A stretch of DNA of 64,000 nucleotides from Halobacteria archaeon HArc-gm2 (GTDB taxonomy: Archaea; Halobacteriota; Halobacteria; Halobacteriales; Haloarculaceae), in the NCBI GenBank assembly GCA_025517465.1, contig JAOPKE010000002.1, positions 434,001 to 498,000 of the forward strand, written 5' to 3'. Of the stretch, positions 43,980 through 52,332 are shown piece after piece. Every line of letters begins with the position of its first letter. Positions within the stretch are counted from its first letter, which is position 1. The notes below the pieces were generated by a model that had not been told where the DNA came from, did no database searches, and saw nothing but the letters and a program-made list of their open reading frames with translations. A program made the position numbers and the translations under genes.

Positions 43980-44809
43980 GCACGCTCGTCCGCCTCCTCC
44001 GACTGTCCCGCCCCCGGTTCTGGCTCTATCTGGCCGGGCCCGTACTCGTGGGGCTGTCGTTCGGCGCGGACGCACTGGCGGACCTGGTGACACCGCTCTC
44101 GCTCGCGCTCGTCGCCTACTTCCTCCTCCCCGCGAACGTCTTCCTCTACGGCGTCAACGACGTCTTCGACGCCGACGTCGACCGAGAGAACCCGAAGAAA
44201 GACGAGAAGGAGGTTCGGTATCGGGGGAACGTCTGGACGCTGGTCGCCGTCGTGACCACCCTCTTCCTCGGTGCCGGCCTCGTCGCATGGTCGCCTCCCG
44301 CTGCCCGCCCCTGGCTCGTCGGCTTCTTCCTCCTCGGTGCGGCCTACAGCGCACCGCCGCTCCGCCTGAAGACGCGCCCGCCGCTCGACTCGCTGTCGAA
44401 CGGCCTGTACATTCTCCCCGGTGCCGCGGCCTACGCGGCCCTGACGGGAACGGCGCCACCACTCGCGGCACTTGCCGGCGGGTGGCTCTGGACGATGGCG
44501 ATGCACACCTACTCCGCCGTGCCCGACATCGAACCGGACCGCCGGGCCGGCATCGAGACGCTGGCGACGGTGCTGGGCCGCGACCGCGCGCTGGCCTACT
44601 GCGCCGTCTGCTGGCTCCTCTCGGCGGCCGCCTTCGCCCTGCTCGACCCGCGCGCCGGCCTCCTCTTACTCGTCTACCCCGCCCTCGTCGTGATTATCGC
44701 CCTCCGCGACGTCGACGTCGACCGGGCGTACTGGTGGTATCCCGGCGTCAACGCCGTCGTCGGCGCGGTGTTCACCGTCGCCGGCCTGTGGGGTGTCGTC
44801 GGTGCCTGA
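43976..44809 (+). CDS. lyeJ: Lycopene elongase (UbiA family)
   Basis: A 277-residue integral membrane prenyltransferase, adding C5 units to lycopene and hydrating the ends on the way to bacterioruberin. UbiA Asp motifs are clear: NDVFDADVDRENPKKD (about 60-75) and DIEPDRRAGIETLAT (about 184-198). About eight helices are predicted. Overlap with both neighbours shows coupled expression. Confidence 0.93.
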   Translation: MSTLVRLLRLSRPRFWLYLAGPVLVGLSFGADALADLVTPLSLALVAYFLLPANVFLYGVNDVFDADVDRENPKKDEKEVRYRGNVWTLVAVVTTLFLGAGLVAWSPPAARPWLVGFFLLGAAYSAPPLRLKTRPPLDSLSNGLYILPGAAAYAALTGTAPPLAALAGGWLWTMAMHTYSAVPDIEPDRRAGIETLATVLGRDRALAYCAVCWLLSAAAFALLDPRAGLLLLVYPALVVIIALRDVDVDRAYWWYPGVNAVVGAVFTVAGLWGVVGA

Positions 44810-45656
44810 CGCGCCGACGGCCGACGGAGTGATTTCCGACGCGACGCTCGCGCGACTCGAACGCCTCGTTCGCGAGAACCGCTTCACCATCGCCGTCGTC
44901 TTCCCGGCCGTCGGTGCGGTCACGCTCGTCGCGAGCGCTGCTGACCTCCTGCCACCGCTACTGGCGTACAACCCGCTGTTCGTCCTCGTGGGGACGCTCG
45001 TCATGCGCCTGCCCCTCGTCACCGCGCTCGGCCCGTTGCTCGACCGCCGGGCCATCGGCGTCCTCTCGGTCCTCGTGGCCTACACCTACGTCATCGAGGC
45101 CGTGGGGCTGGCGACCGGCTTCCCCTACGGCGACTTTCGCTACCTCGCAGACGTCGGGCCGATGGTCGGCGGCGTCCCGGTGGCCCTGCCGCTCTTCTTC
45201 GTCCCGCTCGCGCTGAACGCCTACCTGCTGGCGACGCTGTTGCTGGGTTCGAGAGCGAGGCGAGGGCTCGTCCTGGTGCCCCTCGCCGTCGGCCTCCTGC
45301 TCGTCGTCGACCTCGTCCTCGACCCGGCGGCGGTCGCCATCGGCTTCTGGACCTACGACGGCGGCCCGTACTACGGCGTCCCCGTCTCGAACTACCTGGG
45401 CTGGCTGCTGAGCGGCAGTGTGGCGGTGGGCCTGATCCACGCCGCTTTCGACCGCGCTGCGCTCCTGGGCCGCCTGGAGACCTGCCCGTTCGCGCTCGAC
45501 GACCTGGTGAGCTTCACCCTGCTCTGGGGCGTCATCAACGTCGTCGCCGGCAACTGGGTCCCAGTGGGTTTCGCACTGGTGCTCGTGGCCGGGCTGGCGC
45601 GGACGGAGCGCTTCGACCTGGCGACGCCGGACTCGGCAGAACTCGGCTGGGGATGA
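44793..45656 (+). CDS. cruF: Bisanhydrobacterioruberin hydratase CruF
   Basis: A 287-residue membrane protein of the carotenoid hydratase CruF family (COG2324), the last step to bacterioruberin. Seven or eight helices; typical segments are GFPYGDFRYLADVGP (about 108-122), DLVLDPAAVAIGFWTYDGGPYYGVP (in the 170-195 region) and SNYLGWLLSG. The GTG at 44793 overlaps lyeJ; a GTG at 44802 is possible. Acidic residues in membrane segments match the family. Confidence 0.92.
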   Translation: MSSVPDAPTADGVISDATLARLERLVRENRFTIAVVFPAVGAVTLVASAADLLPPLLAYNPLFVLVGTLVMRLPLVTALGPLLDRRAIGVLSVLVAYTYVIEAVGLATGFPYGDFRYLADVGPMVGGVPVALPLFFVPLALNAYLLATLLLGSRARRGLVLVPLAVGLLLVVDLVLDPAAVAIGFWTYDGGPYYGVPVSNYLGWLLSGSVAVGLIHAAFDRAALLGRLETCPFALDDLVSFTLLWGVINVVAGNWVPVGFALVLVAGLARTERFDLATPDSAELGWG

Positions 45657-45736
45657 GTGTGTGGGTGGTACAAGTGAGCTACGTATCGATCAGAGGGTGT
45701 CGACGTTCCAGCAGAGTGCATGAAAACGAACACGTC

Positions 45737-46128
45737 GAAAGCCCTCGGCGCGCTCGACTCGCGCGGCTCGCTGCGCTCCTCGCTCCGCTGCGGTGCTTGC
45801 ATCGCCGTGCTTCGCCGACCGCACCTCGCCCTTTCAGTCCTCCAGGCACGGCCTCGCTCGCGCGATGAAACGCGCTCGCGGTTGACTCCGCCACTCCTCC
45901 CCGGATTCGCGGCGTCCGCCGCGAATCACGCGTCCTGACCGCTCCGCAACCGCCCGGCTGTGGGCCGGGAGCGCGTTTCATCGCGCGACCAGGGGAAGGG
46001 CAGGGCCGCGGTACGGTGCCTGGGGGAATGAAAGGGCGAGGCGGGCTCCGGGAACCCCGGACCGATAAGCACGCGAGGGACGAGCGCGCGCAGTCGGTCC
46101 GCGGGACCGGAGCACGCCGAGGGCTTTC
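45737..46128. repeat. Element A4: full inverted-pair structured repeat, reversed centre
   Basis: Third full copy, in a 697-base gap between cruF and rtcB. The centre is inverted relative to A1 and A2: its hairpin (45904-45927, arms gattcgcggc and gccgcgaatc) matches them on the minus strand. The pair gatgaaacgcgctc / gagcgcgtttcatc (45865-45878, 45968-45981) flanks the centre. A further copy of the terminal sequence lies outside (46161-46180). Nothing else is seen in 45657-45715 or 46200-46353. Confidence 0.83.
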
Positions 46129-46353
46129 GAGTTGTTTGCGGTCCCAGTATCGACGCCAGAGAGCGCGCCGAGGGCTTTCGACGACTAGCTGTCGTTGCTC
46201 ATTTCACCAACGCAACCGAGAATCAAATAATCTGTACACAGCCATACGAATCATCCAGCGTCTACCACTCTCCATCGAAGCGTCTCCCCAGAGAGTCACG
46301 CACACGGTCCCGTCAGCTACAAGCCCGCGAGTCGAGTACGGCCACACCACGCT

Positions 46354-47922
46354 ATGGCGATAGAGCTGACGGGCGCGCACACGACGGCGCGCGTGCTGGT
46401 CGACGACGACTCGCTGGCCGAAGACGATTCACTGTCCGCGGACGACTCGTTGGCCGAGGACGACTCGCTGGTCGAAGAGTCTGCGCTGGCCCAGATCCAG
46501 GAGCTGATCGACCACCCGGCGTTCACCGAGCCGGTGCGCATCATGCCGGACACCCACGTCGGCGCCGGCGCGCCGATCGGGTTCACCATGCCGCTGGCCG
46601 AGCGCATCGTCCCGAACATCGTCGGGGTCGACGTGGGCTGTGGGATGGCGGCGGCGAACCTGGGCGAGGAATTGCCGCTCGCCGACGCCGAGCGCGAGCG
46701 GCGCGTCCGCGACGCGGTCCCGATGGGCCGCGACGTGCACGACTACGACGACGCGCCCCACCTGGTGAACGAGTTCCCGTTCGAGCGGGCCAACCGCGTC
46801 TTCGAGCGATTCGACGAGGCCTTCCAGGAACGGTTCGGCGAGCCCGTCGACCCTATCGAGTTCGACTTCGACGGGTACGACGGGGAGTACTTCGAGGCGC
46901 TCTGCGAGCGCGTGCTGGCCAGCCAGCGCCAGGGGATGGGCCACGTCATCCAGAGCGTGGGGACCCTGGGTGGCGGGAACCACTTCGTCGAGTTCGCCCG
47001 GGCCAGCGAGGCGGGCGACTACTGGCTGGTCGTCCACAGCGGGTCGCGCTACCTCGGCAAGTCCGTCGCCGAGTACTGGCAGGGTACGGCCTCCGACCGA
47101 CGAAACGTCGAGCGCATCCGGGAAGCCATTCCCGACGACTACCACGAGTACCTCGAGTTCGACCCGGCGACGGTCGAGGGCCGCGACCTCTACGAGTGGG
47201 TCACCGGCGGCAAGGGCGAGTCCCACATCCGCAAACAGCGGGTCCGCGACGACTTCGAGGGGAGCGACATCGAGGACGTCTTCGACGCGCTATCGAAGCT
47301 CCGGCCGAGCGACGTCGTGACCGACGAGGCCGGCGACGAGTCCGACGACGGCGAGGGTGGCGGTGACGGCGAAGCCGCCGCCGGCCGCAACACCGACCTC
47401 GACTGGCTCGAAGGCCGCGAGGCTCATGGATACTACGTCGACATGCTGTTCGCCCAGCAGTACGCGCGCTGGAACCGCGAGCGGATGGTCGACGCCATCT
47501 GCGACGCGCTCGGCGTCGACCCCACGGACCGCTTCCAGTCCATCCACAACTACGTCGACTTCGCGGACCTGACCATCCGCAAGGGTGCGACGCCCGCCCG
47601 CGACGGGCAGCGCCTCGTCGTCCCGTTCAACATGGCCGACGGCTCGCTGCTGGCCCGCGGGAGAGGAAACGACGAGTATCACCAGACCGCGCCCCACGGC
47701 GCCGGTCGCACGATGAGCCGCGGCGCCGCCCACGACGCCATCGGGATGGACGAGTTCGCCGACGCCATGGACGGCATCTACTCCGAGTCGGTCATCGAGT
47801 CGGTCCGCGACGAGGCGCCGATGGCGTACAAGCCCGCCGAGGCCATCGCCGAGGCGATCGAACCGACCGCCGAGGTCGTCGACTGGCTGGAACCGGTTCA
47901 CAACCTGAAGGCGACGGAGTGA
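46354..47922 (+). CDS. rtcB: RNA-splicing ligase RtcB with repeat insertion
   Basis: A 522-residue RtcB that joins RNA 2',3'-cyclic phosphate and 5'-OH ends, needed for tRNA splicing in archaea. Metal-site motifs are VGVDVGCGMAAANL (about 89-102) and GTLGGGNHFVEF (about 206-217); the guanylated His lies in TAPHGAGRTMSRGAA (about 446-460). Two haloarchaeal insertions are odd: an N-terminal heptad-like repeat DDSLAED/DDSLSAD/DDSLAED/DDSLVEE (about 18-44) and an acidic Gly-rich loop (about 328-350). No archease gene is adjacent. Confidence 0.94.
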   Translation: MAIELTGAHTTARVLVDDDSLAEDDSLSADDSLAEDDSLVEESALAQIQELIDHPAFTEPVRIMPDTHVGAGAPIGFTMPLAERIVPNIVGVDVGCGMAAANLGEELPLADAERERRVRDAVPMGRDVHDYDDAPHLVNEFPFERANRVFERFDEAFQERFGEPVDPIEFDFDGYDGEYFEALCERVLASQRQGMGHVIQSVGTLGGGNHFVEFARASEAGDYWLVVHSGSRYLGKSVAEYWQGTASDRRNVERIREAIPDDYHEYLEFDPATVEGRDLYEWVTGGKGESHIRKQRVRDDFEGSDIEDVFDALSKLRPSDVVTDEAGDESDDGEGGGDGEAAAGRNTDLDWLEGREAHGYYVDMLFAQQYARWNRERMVDAICDALGVDPTDRFQSIHNYVDFADLTIRKGATPARDGQRLVVPFNMADGSLLARGRGNDEYHQTAPHGAGRTMSRGAAHDAIGMDEFADAMDGIYSESVIESVRDEAPMAYKPAEAIAEAIEPTAEVVDWLEPVHNLKATE

Positions 47923-48058
47923 GGCTGGTATCCCGGGGGCGAGAGTTTTTACGGAGAGAGGGTGCCAGACGGCCCGATGCATCCACGTCGACGAAGCGAA
48001 GGCAGGGCATATGGGATCTGTACCATAACGGCTTTTCCGGACAAGCGCCTACGGTAGG

Positions 48059-48349
48059 ATGGATGGCGACGATCCGGTTGTCCGTCGGTACGAGCGGATT
48101 CACGGTAACACTCACGTTGAGAGCGTCACTATCCGTCGAACGGACGACGAGACGTACCCCTCGGGGTGGAAGTACTCGCTACACTACGGCGAAATCGGCG
48201 GCGAGACCCTGCTTCGATACGACAACGCTCACGAGCGAACGAAGGGTCACGAGAAACACACGCGGTCGTCCGTCGAACTGATCGAGTTTCCCGGAATGGA
48301 AGCCCTGTACCGACGATTCAAGCGGGAGAAAGAACGCCTACCGCCGTGA
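48059..48349 (+). CDS. TumE-family toxin
   Basis: A 96-residue protein with the TumE/DUF6516 pattern: RRYERIHGNTHVES, then YSLHYGEIGGETLLRYDNAH (about 39-58), then GHEKHTRSS and a basic end. TumE toxins belong to a toxin-antitoxin family whose partner is a DNA-binding TumA protein, and such a gene follows. A second in-frame ATG is not far (48063 is out of frame), so 48059 is used. A TATA-like box at 47944-47953 (gtttttacgg) would give a leader of about 85 bases. Confidence 0.78.
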   Translation: MDGDDPVVRRYERIHGNTHVESVTIRRTDDETYPSGWKYSLHYGEIGGETLLRYDNAHERTKGHEKHTRSSVELIEFPGMEALYRRFKREKERLPP

Positions 48350-48375
48350 CAACGAAGCCAGAGGCCCATTACAGC

Positions 48376-48780
48376 ATGACGACACTGAAAGTGACCGTCG
48401 GCGAGGCGGACCGACTCGAACGGGAGACCATACAGCGTATTCGCGCTGCAGAGCGCGGTGAGCCGCTGGACGACGACCAGCCAGTACTCAACTTCGATGA
48501 CTACGCGACCCTCGCGGAGTTTCTCCGGGAGACCAATCTCGAACTCCTCGAAGCGATCCGGCGGGAGGGCCCGGACAGCATTCGCGCCGCCGCCTCGCTC
48601 GTCGACCGGGACTACCGCGAAGTCCACCGGAACCTGAAGACGCTCGAATCACTCGGTCTCGTGCGACTCAACGATGACGGTGCCGGCACCGCGAAGACGC
48701 CCATCGTCGAATACGACGACATCGAGATATCCATTTCGCTCGGTGAGCCGACGGACGACTCCCAGAGCGTCACGACGTAG
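48376..48780 (+). CDS. TumA-like antitoxin (HVO_A0114-type DNA-binding protein)
   Basis: A 134-residue protein starting MTTLKVTVGEADRLERET. It has the wHTH region LELLEAIRREGPDSIRAAASL (split near 68) and VDRDYREVHRNLKTLESLGLV (about 83-102), very close to the haloarchaeal HVO_A0114 family that pairs with TumE. It should neutralise the toxin and repress the operon. A GTG at 48346 overlapping the toxin stop (GTGA) is an alternative start that would couple the two genes. Confidence 0.82.
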   Translation: MTTLKVTVGEADRLERETIQRIRAAERGEPLDDDQPVLNFDDYATLAEFLRETNLELLEAIRREGPDSIRAAASLVDRDYREVHRNLKTLESLGLVRLNDDGAGTAKTPIVEYDDIEISISLGEPTDDSQSVTT

Positions 48781-48812
48781 ACCGATACAGGCCAGCGGGG
48801 ACCGGCGTTCTC

Positions 48813-49955
48813 TCAGAGCCCGAGTTCTCGCCCCAGCACCATCCGTTGTATCTCGCTCGTCCCCTCGCCGATCTCCATGAGTTTGGCGTCCCGGTAAAAC
48901 CGCTGGGGAGCGAAGTCGGTGGTGTAGCCGTAGCCGCCGAGCACCTGGACGGCGTCCTCGGCGACCTCCCGGCAGATCTCGCTGGCGTCCAGTTTCGCCA
49001 TCGACGAGATCCGCGTGACGCCTTCCCCGTCGTCGTACGCCGTCGCCGCTTTGTGCGTCAACAGCCGCGCCCGCTCGATCTTCCGGTCCATCGCGACGAG
49101 CATGTCGCGGACGGCGTCGAACTTCCCGATGGGCTGGCCGAACTGCTCGCGCTCTTTGGCGTACGAGAGCGCCGCCTCGAACGCACCTTGCGCCAGCCCC
49201 ACGGAGAGCGCGGCGATGGAGATGCGGCCGCCGTCGAGCGTCGCCTTCGTCTGGTCCCAGCCGTCGCCTTCCTCGCCGAGGAGTCGATCGGCGGGAATGC
49301 GGCAGTCGGTGAACTGGATTTCGCAGGTCGGCGAGGCGTTGAGCCCCATCTTGTCCCACACCGTCGTGACCTCGAAGCCGTCGTCGTGCTCCGGGTCGAC
49401 GATAAAGGTCGAGATGCCGTCGTAGCCCGCACCGGGTTCGGTGACTGCCTTCACGAGTATCGACCCCGCGACGGAGGCGTTGGTGATGAACTGCTTGGTC
49501 CCGTTCAGCACGTACTCGTCCCCGTCACGCTCAGCGGTCGTCTCCATGTCACTCGCGTCGCTCCCGCTCCCGGGTTCGGTGAGGGCCCAGCCGCCGAGGT
49601 ACTCCCCCGTCGCCAGTGGCCGGAGCCATCGTTCTTTCTGTTCGTCGCTCCCGAAGTTCTCGATAGGCTTCGACGCCAGCGAGGTGTGCGCCGCGTAGGA
49701 GAGCCCGACGCTCCCGGAGACGCGCCCGAGTTCCTCCGTCACGAGCGTGTACAGCAACTGGTCGCCGCCGAGGCCGCCCCACTCCTCCGCGACTGGGACC
49801 CCGAGCATATCCAGATCGGCGAGCTGGTCGAATATCTCCGCGGGAAACCGGTGTTCGTCCTCGATCTCCTGGGCGACCGGCGCGATCTCTGCCTCGCAGA
49901 ACTCTCGGACGGAGTCGCGGATCATCCGGTGCTCGTCCGGGAGGTCGAAGTTCAT
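48813..49955 (-). CDS. Acyl-CoA dehydrogenase
   Basis: A 380-residue FAD enzyme of the acyl-CoA dehydrogenase family, catalysing alpha-beta dehydrogenation of acyl-CoA. Signature segments: ALTEPGSGSDASDMETTA (about 124-141), QVLGGYGYTTDFAPQRFYRD (about 334-353) and MEIGEGTSEIQRMVLGREL with the catalytic Glu. Start at MNFDLPDEHRMIRDSV, the normal beginning. Chain-length preference cannot be told. Confidence 0.95.
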   Translation of the reverse strand: MNFDLPDEHRMIRDSVREFCEAEIAPVAQEIEDEHRFPAEIFDQLADLDMLGVPVAEEWGGLGGDQLLYTLVTEELGRVSGSVGLSYAAHTSLASKPIENFGSDEQKERWLRPLATGEYLGGWALTEPGSGSDASDMETTAERDGDEYVLNGTKQFITNASVAGSILVKAVTEPGAGYDGISTFIVDPEHDDGFEVTTVWDKMGLNASPTCEIQFTDCRIPADRLLGEEGDGWDQTKATLDGGRISIAALSVGLAQGAFEAALSYAKEREQFGQPIGKFDAVRDMLVAMDRKIERARLLTHKAATAYDDGEGVTRISSMAKLDASEICREVAEDAVQVLGGYGYTTDFAPQRFYRDAKLMEIGEGTSEIQRMVLGRELGL

Positions 49956-50078
49956 GGATCGCGATTCGTCCTGTGGGAATATATAGCATTCCACGTGTGC
50001 GAGATCGAGCACTGGCATTTTGCCGGCCATACGAACGACGCCACCAACAACCCCAAACCCCTGCCGTTGACAAATCCA

Positions 50079-50255
50079 CGAGGTGGGACTGAAAGGGGCG
50101 GACGGCTCGGGGAAGGCGCGGGAAGCAAGCACTGGAGCGAACGGAGTGAGCGAAGGGCGTGGTTCGAAAGGCGCTTCGCGCCTTTCGTCATCACGAGAGA
50201 GCGAAGCTCTCTCGAACGACAGCGACCGCCCCGAGCCGAGCCGTTCGGGGCTTTC
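50079..50255. repeat. Element A5: solitary, divergent half-unit
   Basis: A single half-unit in reverse orientation between divergent promoters (394-base gap, 49956-50349). Its closing stem is ggacggctcgg / ccgagccgt, which differs from other copies but still pairs. Hairpin pair in reverse: cgaaaggcgc-ttc-gcgcctttcg (50165-50187), GTCATCA, cgagagagc-gaa-gctctctcg. Similarity to the outside flank (cttggcggtc) follows. It is the only copy close to gene starts. Confidence 0.78.
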
Positions 50256-50349
50256 TGGTTCTTGGCGGTCTTGAATCCCTCCGCCAGAGTGGATACTGGT
50301 TTTGCTAGAACCGAACCACTAACACGGGGCAACGCGTTACAGTGAGCAG

Positions 50350-51150
50350 ATGGCGTTTCGCCGATTCCTCCGCGGTCGCGTCCCCTGGGAGACGCTGGAG
50401 GGGGTCGTGGCCGAGGTCGCGCGCCGGTACGACCAGCCCGGGGTCCGCGTCGAGTTCCTGGAGGCGGACAACTGGCTGTCGACGCCGATGGTGGTCGACG
50501 ACGAGTGGTTCGTCAAGGTGGTCACGGAGCAGAACTCCGTCGTCCACGCGCTGTTGACGGCCGGCCGGAACCTGGGGGCCTTTTCCTCCGGGCGGGAGGG
50601 GTTCTTCGAGCACTTCGGGACGCCCTACGAGATGGCCGAACACGAACTCGAAGCGACGCGGAAGATGCGCGAAATCGGCGTCAACGCGCCCGAACCGGTC
50701 GAGGCTTTCGAGTACGACGGCGTGGGCGTCCTGGTGCTCGAGTACCTGCCCGAGTTCGAGACGCTGGAGGAACTCGACCCCGACGTCGTCGCCGAGCACG
50801 CGCCGACGGTGTTCGACTTCCTCCTCCGGATGCACGACGCCGGGCTAGCCCACGGCGACTTCCGCGGCGAGAACGTGCTCGTCTCCGGCGGCGACCTCTA
50901 CTTCATCGACGCGACGAACGTCCGGGACGAGGCCATCGAGGACGCCCGGTCCTACGACCTGGCCTGCGCGCTCGGGGCCCTCGAACCGCTGGTCGGCGCG
51001 CGCGTCGCCGTGCCCGCGGCGGCCAGTCACTACGACTCGGCGGCGCTGCTCTCGGCCGAGGAGTTCCTCGATTTCGTCAACATCCGCCCGGACCACGACT
51101 TCGACGCCGCGGCGCTGCGGGGCGAAATCGAGAAGATAGCGACGGCGTGA
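50350..51150 (+). CDS. RIO1-like protein kinase/ATPase
   Basis: A 266-residue protein with a minimal RIO/Bud32-like kinase core. The catalytic loop is LAHGDFRGENVLV (about 165-177, HGD-x4-N) and the metal motif YFIDAT (about 183-188, Asp). The N-terminal part (about 1-80) holds FVKVVTEQ with the likely ATP Lys. Haloarchaea have several such RIO-like genes besides Rio1 and Rio2; target unknown. Confidence 0.8.
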   Translation: MAFRRFLRGRVPWETLEGVVAEVARRYDQPGVRVEFLEADNWLSTPMVVDDEWFVKVVTEQNSVVHALLTAGRNLGAFSSGREGFFEHFGTPYEMAEHELEATRKMREIGVNAPEPVEAFEYDGVGVLVLEYLPEFETLEELDPDVVAEHAPTVFDFLLRMHDAGLAHGDFRGENVLVSGGDLYFIDATNVRDEAIEDARSYDLACALGALEPLVGARVAVPAAASHYDSAALLSAEEFLDFVNIRPDHDFDAAALRGEIEKIATA

Positions 51151-51169
51151 GGGCGAACCTCGGCGAGGG

Positions 51170-51724
51170 TTACTCGGCGTCGGCGGGGACGTCGAAGTCG
51201 TGGTAGTGCTCGCCTTTCTCCTTCGAGAGGATGTTCAGCGCCGCGGCCGCCCCGTCGCCGGCGGAGATGACCGCCTGCCACTCCTCGGCACGGACCATCG
51301 CGCCGGTCGCGTAGGCGTCGTCCACGCTCGTCTCCATCGCCACGCCGACGTCGACGACGTCTTCGTCGGTGAACGCACAGCCCAGGCTCTCCGCGAGGTC
51401 GCGCTTGGCGCCGGTCGCCAGCACGACGTAGGGAGCCTCGTGCTCGTCGTCCTCGGTGGAGACGGTGAAGCCGCCGCCGGTCTCCTCGACGCCGCTGACC
51501 TGTTCTTCGCGGAGTTCCGCGCCGAAATCTTCGACCTGCGCGCGGGCGTCATCCACGAACTCCGTTCCGTCCTCACTCTCGATGCCGAGGTAGTTGAACA
51601 GGTGCGCCTTGTGCATCCAGGTCTCGTCCGTGTCGAAGACGACGGTGTCGAGGTCGTTCTTCGCGGTGAACAGCGCTGCGCTCAGGCCGGCGGGGCCGCC
51701 GCCGACGATCAGGACATCTGTCAT
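51170..51724 (-). CDS. Short FAD-dependent oxidoreductase, TrxR-like
   Basis: A 184-residue flavoprotein with one Rossmann FAD domain: DVLIVGGGPAGLSAALFTA (about 3-21) and GAMVRAEEWQAVISAGDGAAAALNIL at the end. It resembles thioredoxin reductase but lacks the NADPH domain and the CxxC redox pair, so it is not a thioredoxin reductase. Such short forms are common in haloarchaea; role unknown. Confidence 0.8.
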   Translation of the reverse strand: MTDVLIVGGGPAGLSAALFTAKNDLDTVVFDTDETWMHKAHLFNYLGIESEDGTEFVDDARAQVEDFGAELREEQVSGVEETGGGFTVSTEDDEHEAPYVVLATGAKRDLAESLGCAFTDEDVVDVGVAMETSVDDAYATGAMVRAEEWQAVISAGDGAAAALNILSKEKGEHYHDFDVPADAE

Positions 51725-51764
51725 ACGATGGAGTGGGGCCCACTCCGAGAAAAAGATGTGGTAC

Positions 51765-52244
51765 CTAGCCGAGGAGTTCCCGTGTCCGACGGTGCCGGTA
51801 TCGGAACATCGGTTCGAAGCCGACGACAGCGAAGGGGTCGACGACGCGACCGACCGGACCGCCGAGGAGTTCGTACTCGACGCGGTCGTGGACCAGCGTC
51901 CCGTCGCCCTCGGCCGTGAAACGGTGCGTGTGCTCCCAGAACGCGAATGGGCCGTCGACCATCCCGTCGCGGAAGAGCGCGTGTCCCTCGCGCTCCCGTC
52001 GGTCGACGATCACCGAGGTCCACCGCTGGCGCGGGCCGACGCCGAACGGCCGGATCGAGGAGACGATAGTGGCCCCTTCCTCCAGAACGTCGGGGTCCAG
52101 CTGACCGTCGGGACCGGTCGCCTCCTCGATGCGGAGGTTCATCCAGTCGGGGGTCAACGCCTCGAGGCCGTCCCCGCTGGAGTGAAACTCCCAGACGTCT
52201 TCGAGCGGCGCGTCGACGTGCGTGGACCGCTCGTACACGGGCAT
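51765..52244 (-). CDS. SRPBCC-fold protein
   Basis: A 159-residue START/SRPBCC-like protein. It begins PVYERSTHVDAPLEDVWEFHSS, typical of the fold, with GPRQRWTSVIVDRRER (about 72-87) and HTHRFTAEGDGTLVHDRVEYEL (in two parts near 104-125). The fold binds hydrophobic ligands; haloarchaeal members are unassigned. Start at 52244 avoids nine extra residues. Confidence 0.82.
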   Translation of the reverse strand: MPVYERSTHVDAPLEDVWEFHSSGDGLEALTPDWMNLRIEEATGPDGQLDPDVLEEGATIVSSIRPFGVGPRQRWTSVIVDRREREGHALFRDGMVDGPFAFWEHTHRFTAEGDGTLVHDRVEYELLGGPVGRVVDPFAVVGFEPMFRYRHRRTRELLG

Positions 52245-52332
52245 GTCCGCTGGTTGGGTCTGGAGAAGCAAAACGACCGGGGTACCGGTCAGTCGGCCCC
52301 TGGCGGCCGGGGGACGACGTTCCGCTGACGGG

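Noticed and set aside
16626-46128. Element A as a CRISPR array or tRNA cluster
   Set aside because: There are no regularly spaced short direct repeats with unique spacers and no tRNA cloverleaf; the elements are inverted and far apart.
51170-51724. Thioredoxin reductase
   Set aside because: There is no NADPH domain and no CxxC; only the FAD Rossmann part is present.
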